From Maratus speciosus (Eukaryota; Arthropoda; Arachnida; Araneae; Salticidae): a DNA stretch of 64,000 nt. Under the pieces are notes generated by a model. The model saw only the letters and a list, made by a program, of their open reading frames with translations, was not told the DNA's origin and did no database searches. The stretch lies in NCBI GenBank assembly GCA_963932465.1, contig OZ010795.1, forward strand, positions 522,417,451 to 522,481,450. The letters are read 5' to 3'. Position 1 is the stretch's first letter. Every line of letters starts with the position of its first letter. The position numbers and the translations under genes were made by a program. Below, piece by piece: positions 1 through 11,884 of this stretch.

Positions 1-440
1 GTTAATCCATAAAGTTTTCTAAACCTAAAGGCATACTAAAAATTTACTCTACTGCAACAAAGAGTCAATAGTTAGACGATAGACTTTAATCTTTACACTA
101 AACGTTAATTTTCACAAAAAGAAAAATCCTATATACAAATAAATTTCTAGAAGAGCGAATTGGTCTATTTTTTCTAGGTTTCTACATGTCAAAGAAAAAT
201 CTAACACTAAAAGTTTTAAGTTCTTAATCTGAGAAAATGTTGAACTCTCCTACTAGCGCGGATGCGCCTTTCTTTTAGCCGCAGCATCAAAAAGTACGTT
301 TTAAAGATAATCACTTACAAGCGGTTGAGCATATACTGCTTTTTTTTGCGAGTTCATGTCCTAAAAATTAAGCTAAATTTGAAAGAATATACCTTCAACA
401 AATGCGGGAACTAAAAACAACGGAACCAGAACTCTAAAAA
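1..440. other. Unassigned AT-rich flank
   Basis: No gene, repeat end or RNA is recognisable here. It may be the 5' flank or 5' untranslated part of the decayed nuclease-like gene that becomes readable near 441. Confidence 0.4.
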
Positions 441-1550
441 ATGTTGAATGAAGGACACTTTACTATACGAAGAAAGGAGAGGAAGTGGTCTGGTGTTTGG
501 ACCAATATGCACACTGAGCAAACGCTGATAAAATGCACAAAAAGTTGTTCTTGTGTAACTCTTAGAGGCGGTATGACTGAAAGTCAACTTGCAACTTGGA
601 ATTTGAGCCATTTTAGATGTTGCAAAGTAGAATGTGCATTGAGTTTGCTGACCAATTATTCACGTATTGGAAGTGAACAACATACTGATTTAACTGATGC
701 AAGGATGGTGAGAGATTTCGAAGATATGTAAAGGTAATGAAATTTTTTATAGGCCACAATCAATTTACTGCTACTTCAACTGATTTATGGAATATTTTTA
801 ATGTGGAATTACAGATAGAAAAATCAAAGTAACTACAGAAAATGTTGATATCATTGGAAGAAGCATTCAAGATGAATTTACCGGTAAACTTTTGAAAGGT
901 AAACTTTATTGCAATCAGACCAAGCAGTAACCATGAAAGTATTGTAAAGAGGAATTATTATTGCTGGAGAGACTCATCATGTAGATTCTCGTATTTCAAT
1001 ACAGAGGATGCTTCCTTGTATCCTTGAATAATAGCGCTCAAGATACAAGAGATTTTTTCAGTTAAGAATTATCCATTCTACCGACTTCATTATTTGACAA
1101 GGGAGAATTGATCAAGTGTGAAATTGGATAAATCATCATTCGCACACTCTATAGATAGCATGAATATGCGCAGAAATTTACTTACTACCATCTTGATGGT
1201 GGTGCATAAATGATATGGAGCATAGATTACGCATGAAGCAGTCGTCTGTTGTAGTATTCTTTGACGGAAATTCACACGTAATCATCAAGAAAAACAAATT
1301 TCTTTCTAACTGTACAAACTAGCAACGCTTTAGCAATATTCGGGGGAATTATTTTCCAGAAAGAGTTCAATCCGTCATTTATGCAGAAGATGATGCAGAC
1401 ACAACAATCGTCAGAGAAGCTTTAAACATAGCCCAGGAAAAACATGTCACTGTAGTAGCTAATGACACCGATAGTTTAATCCTGCTACTATACCATTCTT
1501 AGGAGAACATTTCCATGCAGTGTGTGATACAATCTGATAATGTTCGTGAC
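441..1550 (+). pseudogene. Decayed FEN/XPG-like nuclease gene with Cys-rich tail, 5' part
   Basis: The first open stretch (441-731, 96 codons) begins with a GHFTIRRKERKWSGVW-like block and ends with EQHTDLTDARMVRD. I recall this pattern from a widespread, poorly characterised family of invertebrate, probably transposon-linked proteins. Further on, scattered frames keep short landmarks of the same family: VVFFDG at 1251-1268, EDDADT at 1383-1403 and NDTDSLILLL from 1461. VFDG, E-A-D and D-x-D are the metal-site landmarks of FEN1/XPG nucleases, so I infer a FEN-like fold. Many stops and frameshifts lie between the landmarks, so the gene is dead. The reading is cut at 1550 by a BEL element and resumes at 5203. 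The nuclease assignment is inference; family membership is recognition from memory. Confidence 0.6.
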
Positions 1551-1908
1551 TGTTATCCATAAATATAATTTAGATATAATAAATTTATCAGAAATGAAGT
1601 AAAGTAATTTCTGAATTCAATAAGTGAGATTTATAGTCATCCTTATCATTTTGCAAATTATTAAGTGTTATTTATTGTTTTATATATTTATCTTATGTTT
1701 TTGCGTGAGAACCAATGACGTAAGATGCTCTTTCTGACGAAAATGTAAAGGAGTAATAATGTTCCATATATATTAAAGTTTTGATTATGTAACTTGCTTT
1801 TCTCAATCTTTGAATCACATTTACTTGTCGCTTAGAAGTGCATTTAATTGCTACGATAACTACAGTTGTAGTTTTTATGAATTTTAAATTAAGTTATTAG
1901 AAATAACA
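1551..1908 (+). repeat. 5' LTR of BEL-2
   Basis: Begins TGTTATCC and ends AAATAACA. It matches 4844-5202 over its full length with scattered substitutions and small indels, for example in the TTTTTGCGTGAG region, which marks an old insertion. Confidence 0.85.
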
Positions 1909-2040
1909 TTTGGCGCGTAAACGTGGGGCCGATATAGCAATTATCGATTTAAAAGCTTTGAAACTCGAAAGGAAAATCTGAGAATAGCTTTCACATCTTG
2001 CACGAATATAGTTACAGAAGAATTATCAAAATAGGACATT

Positions 2041-2902
2041 GATCTAAGAAGACTTTTTATTTTACAGAAACAGTTAGAAGATAAATTTGCAAGATTAGAT
2101 GAATGTCAGAAAAATATCAGTAGCTTTCTGCTGAAAGAGGAAGGCTCCGAGAAGGAGTGTGAAGACGATTTTCAAGCAGCCGAAGAATATCGGGATAGGT
2201 ACATTGAGTTGAAGACAGGAGTGGAAGAAAAAATTATTTCTTTGCAGTCGCCCGTTTTTGAAAATAGGAATGAATGAATCTCTTGAGAAAAGAAGTTTTA
2301 AACTACCGAAGATTTAATTGAAGAATTTTAACGATGATGTTAAGGAATATTTGTCATTTTGGTCTCAATTTCAGAAGATACATGAAGATAAAAGTAATTC
2401 TGACTCTGATAAATTTCAATATTCAATACAAGGAGTCGTTCCGAATTCAAGAGCAGACAGAGTGGTGGAGAGCTTTCCAGCTACAGCTGCTAATTATCAT
2501 CAAGCGATAATTCAAATCAACGATCGATTTGGTAGAGAAGATCTGCTCCTACAATTCTATATACAGGACTTATTAACAATGGTCATGAAAAATGCCTTCG
2601 CTGGCCGAGTGAAAACAGATTTGCCAAAATTGTATGATGAATTAGAGGGAAAGTTGCAATTGCTCGAAAGTTTAGGACGTGCTCAAGAAAAATACGGGGA
2701 TTTCCAGATCCCGTTAGTAGAATCGATCCTCCCTGAAGAAGTCCTGATATCATGGGAAAGAAAACGAAATGCCGAAAATGCAATGCATGAAGAACGCTCC
2801 CTCAAAAACTTAATCCGTTTTCTTAAGCACGAAGTACAAAGTATCTTAGTGCTAAATCATGGTTGCTTAAGCGCGCAGTGGTTTCGGTGCGAATACACCT
2901 AA
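2041..2902 (+). pseudogene. BEL-2 gag remnant
   Basis: The open part at 2318-2902 (about 194 codons) reads as the capsid region of BEL/Pao gag (DUF1759-type). It has the YLSFWSQFQKIHED start, the KFQYSIQGVVPNSRA block, and the FGREDLLLQFYIQDLL block that precedes the long helical segment. Upstream, from about 2041, another frame gives a QLEDKFARLDE segment typical of the gag N-terminus. A stop and a frame change separate the two. No zinc-knuckle module is left. In a living element it would form the particle core; here it is non-functional. Confidence 0.7.
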
Positions 2903-3309
2903 TAAAAGGCATGACCGGGATAATAAAATTTCCCTTCCTGCAACGGCTTCATCGCTATTATGCACTTCTTTTGGAAATACAGGTAAGCGAGAATTGATTT
3001 GTATATTTTGTGAAAAAATTCATTCATCGCGCGATAGTTTTGCCACTAGAAATATGACTTTAGAAAATAAGGAAAACATTTTATTAAAAAAATGCTTTCT
3101 TTAATTGTTTTAAGCCTAACCACATATCTAAAAACTGTAGATTTAAAAGTACCTGTAGTAAGTGTAAGAAATATCATCATTTTCTTATGTGCCCAGATGA
3201 TAATTTTGAAAATGCTAATGATAAGAGAAAAAATGAAATTCATGAAACTAATATTATCACAAATCATTCTAATATTGAAAATGTTTATCTCATAACGTTA
3301 ATGGTTTAA

Positions 3310-4674
3310 GTGAAAAATCAGAATGTGGAGCTAAAGGTTCGCACTATTATTGATTCTGGTTCTCAAAACAGTTATGTCAGCAAAAAGGTGGTTGAGAATC
3401 TACATCTGGTTCCTAAGAGGAAAATTAAAATGACCCATTGTACAAAGTGAGTTTTTCCAGATGCAGATTCGATACCTAACTTAATATGTTTTAAAGATGA
3501 AGACGGTATAATTAGAATAAAGACAAGAATTACAATGAGCATTGGCACACCATATTTCTTTTCGCCAATTCTTTTACCTGATGACTGTATTTTCACGATT
3601 AGACTGATAGAACATTTCCAAACAGCGAATTATCATGCTAGAACTCACATTCTTCTAAGTATTTTGAGAGAAAAATATTGGATTCAAAGAGGTAGAAAAA
3701 CTGTTCGAAAAGTAGTAAAGAAATACATTCTTTGACAGGGCTATAAAGTTAAATTTACGTGAATCCGATCCAGTGCCACTGCTCTTTGATCGCTTTAAAG
3801 ATTCTAACATTTTTGAAATTGTAGGCACTAATTTAGCTGAAATTTATTTATTAAAAATGCAGATAAAACCTGGATAGTGCAGTCTATCGAGCTGTTCATT
3901 TAGAGCTTGTCTCTTCTCTGTCAACTGGTGCAGTTTTGCTGTTTTTGCGACGTTTTATCGCAAGAAGAGGAAGACCTAGAATAATCTATTCTGATAATGG
4001 TACAAATTTCATAGGTGCCAGTAATGATTTGTCAAAAATTGATTGGCAAAAATTTACTCGTTTCTCCAACCTGAAACGAATCGTTTGGTAGTTCCATCCT
4101 CCCTCAGCCGCCTGGTGGGAAAGGCTGATCCTGCGATTAAAGAGCTTCTCTGACGAACACTCGGTAAAGCTGTAGTGACGTTTGAGGAACTGCAAACAAT
4201 TTTGTGTGATTGTGAATATATTATAAACTCTCGCCCTCTCGCATATCAGTCCGAAAATCCAGAGGATTTAGTTCCATTAACACCGACATGTTTTTAGTGC
4301 AAAACTCTAATTATAGTGTCTCAGACATTGATGAAGTTGACGCAAAACAGTTTCGCAAAAGGCTGCGATACAGAATTAAGGTCAAGGAACAATTGTGAAT
4401 GTGCTTTCGAACTGAATATCTCGGTCAACTTATTCAAAGGCGTCGTGAAATCGCCCAATTACCCGACCTGAAGATGGGTGAACTTGTGCGGATTGGGGAC
4501 GATGTACAAAAAAGTCTCAATTGGCCGCTAGCAAAGATTTTGGATCTAATTACTGGAGGCAAAATTAGAACAGTCAGATTTAAGAGAACATGGTGTGGTT
4601 ATCAGACACATCCATCGAGTTTTTCCCTTAGAATTATTTCCTACTATTTTTTATCTATCTCCTTTTCAGCTTGA
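3310..4674 (+). pseudogene. BEL-2 protease start fused by deletion to integrase
   Basis: From about 3330 the sequence reads a retropepsin start, with IIDSGSQNSYVSKK holding the catalytic D-S-G. By about 3600 it has jumped to the integrase zinc region (HFQTANYHARTHILLSILREKYW), so the reverse transcriptase and RNase H were lost in a deletion. Downstream frames keep the integrase core landmarks: IIYSDNGTNFIGA near 3985-4025 and AAWWERL near 4110. A C-terminal domain at 4399-4674 contains MGELVRIGDDVQKSLNWPLA. At least three stops or frameshifts interrupt it. The order matches BEL/Pao pol. It cannot encode a working enzyme. Confidence 0.75.
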
Positions 4675-4843
4675 AAGCAGTAACCAAAGTGCTCTGATGG
4701 GGACAGATTCTTAGGACTTGTTGACGGAATCTGAGCCAACGAATTATAGAACCCGATTTAATCGTGTGACCAAAATGCCCCAGAGATTTGGCAAATAGAA
4801 TACAGTTTTGAGTAGCTAGTCAACAACTCAAATGGGGGTAGAG

Positions 4844-5202
4844 TGTTGTCTATAAATATCATTTACATATAATAATTTAAACAGAAATGAAGTAAAGTAA
4901 ATTCTGAATTCAATAAGTGAGATTTATTGTTATCATAATCATTTTGTAAATCATTAAGTGTTATTTTTATCTTTGTATATTTATCTTATGTTCTTTGCGT
5001 GGGCACCAATGACGTCAGATACTCTTTCTGATGAAAATGAAAATGAGTAATAATGTTCAGTATATATTAAAGTTTTGATTATGTAACTTGCTTTTCGTAA
5101 TCTTTGAATCATATTTATTTGTCGCTTAGAAGTGCATTTAATTGCTATGATAACTACAATTGTAGTTATTATGAATTTTAAATCAAGTTATTAGAAATAA
5201 CA
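4844..5202 (+). repeat. 3' LTR of BEL-2
   Basis: Partner of 1551-1908. It starts TGTTGTCT, ends AAATAACA, and is followed by GCGAC. It is preceded by a purine-rich run. Confidence 0.85.
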
Positions 5203-6310
5203 GCGACATTCAAGCCATGCAAAGATCCATTGGAGAGAAGACCTGCAAAACATTAATTTTGTTCCCGCATTAACAGGCTGTGATACCACCAATGCATTAT
5301 TTGGGGAAAGTAAATTTTCTGACTTCAAAAAATGATTCAACCAAAAATTTTATGCGGATGGGCTTCACATTATGGATCATCCAAAGATGCTATTATGGAA
5401 GTATTGGTTAAAAATGGCTGTAAAGTTTTTGTGTCACTTTATCGAGGCAACAATGAAACAAGTGAGCTAAACTATAAAACAGGGAAGATTAGAAAAATAG
5501 CTTCCTCTACAAAATAATTTGATGTAGCTCATTTTCCTCCAACACAAAATGCATCGAAATACCATCTTTTAGAGTGCATTTGCAGTGTTTTACATAGAAA
5601 AATCATAACACGGCAGTAGTCGCGTGATGTTCTTTTTGCCGCCCATATAAATTACCTTATCCTAACTCATATCTCTTCACAAATACAATGGAAAACTACC
5701 ATGTAGTTGACTTTAAATGTTTCTCCACCACCATGATGAAGTAACAGAACATCTCGTTTTTTTTCTTTCAGATACATTCTTATAACCAAAGTTGAAATTG
5801 GCGGAAAAGTCTGTGCAGCGATCAGGAAAGTTAGTTCAATTCATTTTTCCCGTTATTCCAAATCTCATGAATAAAATGTATAATTTAAGTAAACTGCAAA
5901 TTTATAACTTCATTGAATTTTAATGTTCGAATATTAAGTGAAAAATGTTCTTTATTTTACATTTTCTGTATGCTGGGAGCCGGCGGCAAAAAGACCGAAC
6001 GCGACTAATAACGTTCCGAAAAAGAGATGCGACTACTCTTTGGTTATTATGCCAACTCCTGATTCTAAACAATGGGGTTGGCAATTGGTTGATGGAGAAC
6101 TTCAGCCGATATTAACAGACTTAAACACAGCACCAGACAAACTTTAATATAATTAAATGTGCCTGCCGAACTACAGTTACAGTACCATGTAACACTGCAA
6201 AATGTGCATGTTACCGATATGGACTTCATGTTCAGTAGTTCGCAAAATCTGTCGTGGAAAAGTCTGTCCAAACACAGGAGACAGATTTGCTTTAGATGAA
6301 TATGAAGAGG
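5203..6310 (+). pseudogene. Decayed FEN/XPG-like nuclease gene, 3' part with CXC-like tail
   Basis: Continues the gene cut at 1550. PALTGCDTTNALFGESK (5264-5314) resembles the helix-two-turn-helix start of FEN/XPG nucleases (LLGCDY..GIG). FVSLYRGNNE follows in the frame open at 5332-5517, then SKQWGWQLVDGELQPILTDL at 6063-6122. Right after this a Cys-rich segment (KCACR...PCNTAKCAC, about 6157-6215) looks like a tesmin/CXC-type zinc domain. Stops and frameshifts are present throughout. The order nuclease core, WGW block and CXC tail matches the family as I remember it. It could be the ORF of a DNA transposon; I did not find its terminal repeats. Confidence 0.6.
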
Positions 6311-7422
6311 ACATTTGAATTTGGTTCAAAAGTATGATTTTACAGATTTCAAATTTTGGAATTCTTTTAAATAAAATGATGTATTTCAAGAACTAGAAAT
6401 CATTCATTTTTTTGGACATCATTTTTTTTATTTACTTCTATTTTTTAAAACAAATATCATATTTTTTTCAGCTGAAAAATACCTGTAGTTTGATACCACA
6501 CATGGTTTATTGCGAAAAAAAAATTCATGGTTTTTTTTTCAAGATGGCGGCCAAAAAAAATGCATTTTACGCACCAGTACGACTGTATGTTTTTAGTATG
6601 ATCATTAGGAGCCCTTTAAGTACCATTTACAACAAGAATCATTTTTGTTCCAATTAGTTCCACCTAAAGGTTTTTTTACCGTATTTCTGCCGCACTATTA
6701 ATATTCCTTTTTTGAAAAAAAACACCCACAAAAACAGCAGAGACATCTAATAACGTCCCATTCTGTGAATATATGCTTTGCAATAATATTTAATTAAGCT
6801 TTAGATGTCGGTTTTAGATTTGATTATTTTTATCACTTTGAATCTTGCGCATACGGAAATAAAATATGCAAAACAGAAGGAGGGATAATATTGAATTAAA
6901 CAGGATGAAAATTTGTGTGTTTTTTTTTTTTTTACTAAATTTGATTTCTTATTCATTTTTGTCATTTTTATAATAACGTAGCTTAATACATATTAAAATG
7001 ATTTAATAATTTGATTCTAGATTAATCTATAAAAACAATCAATGATAGTATATTATTTCCCTTTTTAATTAAAATATTTTGCATGAGAAAATATTCATCT
7101 GAATTATTCCATTCAATGGAATATACTTTGCAAGAATTCATGAAACAAAACTGAGAAAGTGCCTATTATGTGCTTTAAGAAAAAAGAATTTTTCTCCTGG
7201 TTACATTTTGAGCAGAAAGTTTTAAGATTACAAATTTTTCTTGCCTTATATTTCACAGATCACTATCATTTTGTTTTTTCGAGCGAACTATCAGATGCAT
7301 CAATAATGTCTGAGTCTATGACTTTAGGCTTTACTGTAATGTTCACTTCAACTTTTGAGCATAGGTTTTAGTTTTGCGCGTTTTTTATCTGCAGAAATCG
7401 TGCACATCATAAAGATAAAAAA
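6311..7422. other. AT-rich stretch without a recognised gene
   Basis: Only short chance frames occur. An isolated AAGATGGCGGCC site lies near 6541. It is possibly the decayed tail of the preceding element. Confidence 0.4.
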
Positions 7423-7861
7423 GTCCTTCCGGCCAGTGCCGGGAGGAAGAGGTAGCTTTCATATTCCTTATTTTAAAAAAGCCAACTTATATTATTCAAA
7501 CACACGAAGCTCAATTAAGTGGAAACCGAATGTAGGAAATTCAATACTAATTTTTATCAATACTAAATCTTTATGAATGAGAATTTCGCAAAATTAGTCA
7601 GCTTTATCCAAGCTGCTTTTATTTAAAGTAACTTATATTTCGCTGCCAAATTCGGCGATTTCTTAAAGTGCCTGCCATTTTAAGACAACATGGTGGATGA
7701 GGCTAACCAGTGAACTTCGTCGAGACCTTAGTAATTGCTGTGCACATGCTCACTCACATCGGAATCGGTTGATACATACGAGTGCTGTCGCAGGCAAAAA
7801 ATCAGATTTTTCAAAATGTCACCCACGTTAGAAATTGAAACTGCTATATCTGAGCAATTTT

Positions 7862-10604
7862 AGGTAGCTTTCTTTACAAAAAAGCTACCTATTGCAGCCG
7901 TTCGGAGGAAAGCGATTTCAAAAAATTTTGGTATATTTTCATCGATCATGACCCCCAGACCCCAAAACCACCCTCCGTTCAAAATTAATATATATATATA
8001 TATATATAATACCAAAAACCACACACTACACATCCAATCCAAAAACTACTGAACTACAGAGAAAATTAACAAAATAACCATGGAAAAAACTTACTAACTA
8101 AATCATGAACGAAAAGAAAACAACCAATGGAGACAGACCGCAAGGCTAAAGACTTGCATGCTGGGTTTTACCGGCAATTACTCATGAAACTTCCCCCATA
8201 TCTGTCAAGACCATATATATACCACTAGTCAGATATATATATATATATATATCTGACCTATGTCACACTGTAACTCCCGTAATTATGAACCGATTTCGAT
8301 GTAATTCGGTGTGTACATAGTACATACCAATGTCTCGACCGAATTCGTTGGCCAGCTTCATCCGCCGTTTTGTTTCAAAATGGCGGCCATTTAAAATTTT
8401 TAAAAATATTTAAAACTTGAAATGTGGTACCAAAAAATTAAAAATGGAAAAATATTTTTTACTTATGTATTTGACCTTTATACAAAGATTCCGGAGCAGT
8501 TTTTGTTTCGTCTATATCTTAAAAAATGGCTGAGTTATAGCATTTTGAATTTCTAGAGTGGCTGACATTTTGAAACGTCCTGAATTTTGTCACGCGATAA
8601 AAGGCGTATTTTTGAACCGATTTGGATGTAATTCGATGTGTACATAGTACATACCTATCTCTCGACCGAGTTCGTTGGCCAGCTTCATCCGCCATTTTGT
8701 TTCAAAATGGCGGCCATTTAAAATTTTTTTTTAAATGTAAAAATTGAAATGTGGTACCAAAAAATTGAAAATGGAAAAATATTTTTTTCTTATGTATTTG
8801 ACCTTTATACAAAGATTTCGGAGCAGTTTTTGTTTCGTCTATATCTTAAAAAATGGCTGAGTTATAGCATTTTGAATTTCTAGCGTGGCTGACATTTTGA
8901 AACGTCCTGAACTTTGTCACGCGATAAAAGGCGTATTTATGAACCGATTTGGATGTAACTTCGTTTATACATAGTACATACCAATGTCTCGACCGGGTTC
9001 ATTGGCCAGCTTCACCCGCCATCTTGTTTAAAAATGGCGGCCATTTAAATTTTTAAGAAAAATTTAAATTTGAAATGTGGTGCCAAAAATTGAAAATTGA
9101 AAAAATATTTTCTTCTTATGTGTTTGACCTTGGTAAAAAGATTCGGGAGCAGTTTCTGTTTCGTCTATATCTTAAGAAATGGCTGAGTTATAGCATTTTG
9201 AATTTCTAGCGTGGCTGGCATTTTGAAACGTCCTGATGTTTCTCACGTAATAACAGGCGTATTTATGAACCGACTTGGATGTACCTTGGTGTGTACATAG
9301 TACATACAAATATCTCGACCGAGTTCGTTGGCCAGCTTCATCCGCCATCTTGTTTCAAAATGGCGGCCATTTAAAAAAATTAAAAAATAAAAAAATTTAA
9401 ATGAGATACCAAAAAATTGGAAAATGAAAAAGATTTTTTTTGTATGTGTTTGACCTTAATACAAAGATTCCGGAACAGTTTTTCTTTCGTCTATATCTAA
9501 AAAAAAATGGCTGAGTAATAGCATTTTGAATTTCTCTTGTGGCTGACATAAAACGACCTGATTTTTGTCACGCGATAACAGGCGTATTTATGAACCTATT
9601 TGGATGTAACTTGGTCTGTACATACTTGGTCTGTACATAGTACATACCAATGTCTCGACCGAGTTCGTTGGCCAGCTTCATTCGCCATCTTGTTTCAAAA
9701 GGGTTGCCATTTAAAAAAAATTAAATTTAAAATTCAAAATGAGGTATTAAAAAATTGGAAAATGAAAAAGATTTTTTTTATGTGTTTGGTCTTGATACAA
9801 AGATTCCGGAGCAGTTTTTGTTTCTGAAAATTTGTTCTTTTGTTGATATCTTAAAAAATGGTTGATTTATAGCTCTTTGAATTTCTAGCATGGCTAACAT
9901 TTTGAAACGATCTTGTATTTGTCACGCGATAACACGCGTATTCGCCTATTTCGATGTAAGAAGGCATGTGGATAGTATACATCAACACCTCGACCAAGTT
10001 CGCTGGCCAGATTCATCAGCCATCTTGTTTCAAAATGGCGGCCATTAAATTAAAATATATATATATATTTAAAGTGAGGTGCAAAAAAATTAGAAATTGA
10101 AAAAGGTTTCTTTCTTAAGTATTTGATCTTGATATAAGGATTCAGGAGCATTTTTTGTTTGTCTTTACCTTAAAAAATGGCTCAGATATAGCAGTTTCAA
10201 TTTCTATTGTGGGTGACATTTTGAAAAATCTGATTTTTTGCATGCGACAGCACTCCTATATATTAACCGATTCCGATGTGAGTGAGCATGTGCACAGCAA
10301 TTACTAAGGTCTCGACCAAGTTCACTGCTTAGCCTCATCCACCATGTTGTCTTAAAATGACAGGCACTTTAAGAAATTGCCGAATTTGGCAGCCAAATAT
10401 AAGTTACTTTAAAGAAAAGCAGCTTGGATAAAGCTGACTAATTTCGCGAAATTCTCATTCATTATATTGATAAAAATTAGTATTGAATCTCCTATATTCG
10501 GTTTCCACTAAATTGAGCTTCGTGTGTTTGCATGATATAAGTTGGCTTTTTTTAAATAAGGATTATGAAAGCTACCTCTTCCTCCCGGCACTGGCCGGAA
10601 GGAC
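7862..10604 (-). mobile_element. Non-autonomous hairpin-ended element A, inserted in B
   Basis: The same family as B in opposite orientation, apparently complete. Reading the minus strand, it begins at 10604 with the CCTTCCGG hairpin. The subterminal repeat AGGTAGCTTTC is at 10567-10577. Seven ~327-bp units follow down to about 8270, then a TA run (about 8222-8253), a short unique segment, the GGAGGGTGG module and a 29-nt 3' hairpin at 7862-7890. The insertion point in B is a T-run: four Ts on the left, six on the right, six in the uninterrupted homologue. So target choice was T/A-run-like, and either four bases were duplicated or the element carries terminal As. Confidence 0.7.
8270..10370 (-). 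repeat. Seven ~327-bp tandem repeats (element A)
   Basis: The landmark GGCCAGCTTCATC or its variants recurs at 8351, 8678, 9005, 9331, 9671, 10005 and about 10327. Intervals are 327, 327, 326, 340, 334 and about 322; the 340-bp one holds a local duplication of TTGGTCTGTACATAC. Each unit has a TATCTTAAAAAATGGCTGAG block, a CACGCGATAA block and a CCGCCATTTTG/CAAAATGGCGG hairpin. Units diverge progressively toward 10370. Short frames inside (such as 9600-9827) are chance products of the repeat. Confidence 0.85.
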
Positions 10605-10629
10605 TTTTTTAAGATAAAGACAAACAAAA

Positions 10630-11860
10630 AATGCTCCTGAATCCTTATATCAAGGTCAAATACTTAAGAAAGAAACCTTTTTCAATTTCAAATTTTTTTG
10701 CACCTCACTTTAAATATATATTTTTTTAATTTAATGGCCGCCATTTTGAAACAAGATGGCTGATGAAGCTTTCCAGCGAACTTGGTCGAGATATTGATGT
10801 ATACTATCCACATGCCTTCTTCCATCGAAATAGGTGAATACGTGTGGTATCGCGAGACAAATACAAGATCGTTTCAAAGTGTTAGCCATGATAGAAATTT
10901 AAAGTGCTATAATTCAACCACTTTTTAAGATATAAACAAAAGAACAAATTTTCAGAAACAAAAACTGCTCCAGAATCTTTGTATCAAGGCCAAATACATA
11001 AAAAAAATCTTTTTCATTTTGCAGTTTTTTAATACCTCATTTTAAATTTTAAATTACATTTTCTTTTTAAATGGCAACCCTTTTGAAACAAGATCGCGAA
11101 TGAAGCTGGCCAACAAACTGGGTCGAAACATTGGTATGTACTATGTATAGACCAAGTTACATTCAAATCGGTTCATAAATACGCCTGTTATCGCGTGACA
11201 AAAATCAGGGCGTTTCAAAATGTCAGTCACGCTAGAAATTCAAAATGCTATAACTCAGCCATTTTTTAAGATATAGACGAAACAAAAACTGCTCCCGAAT
11301 CTTTTTATCGAGGTCAAACACATAAGAAAAAAATATTTTTTCAATTTTCAATTTTTTGGTACCACATTTCAAATTTAAATTTTTCTTAAAATTTTAAATG
11401 GCCGCCATTTTTAAACAAAATGGCGGATGAAGCTGGCCAACGAACTCGGTCGAGACATTGGTCTGTACTATGTATAAACGAAGTTACATCCAAATCGGTT
11501 CATAAATACGCCTTTTATCGCGTGACAAAATTCAGGACGTTTCAAAATGTCAGCTTCGCTAGAAATTCAAAATGCTATAACTCAGCCATTTTTTAAGATA
11601 TAGACGAAACAAAAACTGCTACGGAGTCTTTTTATAAAGGTCAAATACATAAGAAAAAAATATTTTTCCATTTTCAATTTTTTGGTACCACATTTTAAAT
11701 TTTAAATTTTTTTAAAATTTTTAAATGGCCGCCATTTTGAAACAAAATGGCGGATGAAGCTGGCCAACGAACTCGGTCGAGACATTGGTATGTACTATGT
11801 ACACACCGAATTACATCCAAATCGGTTCATAAATACGAGAGTTACAGTGTGACATACGTC
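10630..11860 (+). repeat. Four ~327-bp tandem repeats (element B)
   Basis: These are inverted copies of the preceding array. The landmark GATGAAGC with GAACTCGGTCGAGA recurs near 10760, 11100, 11425 and 11750. The last unit is closest to the presumed consensus and to copies at 53.9-55.5 kb. Confidence 0.85.
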
Positions 11861-11862
11861 AG

Positions 11863-11884
11863 ATATATATATATATATATATAT

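Larger units (their letters stand above)
1551..5202 (+). mobile_element. BEL/Pao LTR retrotransposon, internally deleted (BEL-2)
   Basis: Two direct repeats of 358-359 bp, each starting TG and ending CA, bound the element. The 5-bp flanks are GTGAC on the left and GCGAC on the right, a target duplication with one change, as expected for BEL/Pao. A TGGCGCG sequence follows the left LTR as a candidate primer-binding site, and AAATGGGGGTAGAG precedes the right LTR as a polypurine tract. The interior keeps gag, a protease fragment and integrase, but the reverse transcriptase and RNase H are missing, so at 3.65 kb it is roughly half the usual length. It sits inside the decayed FEN-like gene. Confidence 0.85.

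Noticed and set aside
9600..9827. 75-codon frame as a gene
   Set aside because: It lies within a 327-bp repeat unit, is not kept in sister units, and has no family landmark.
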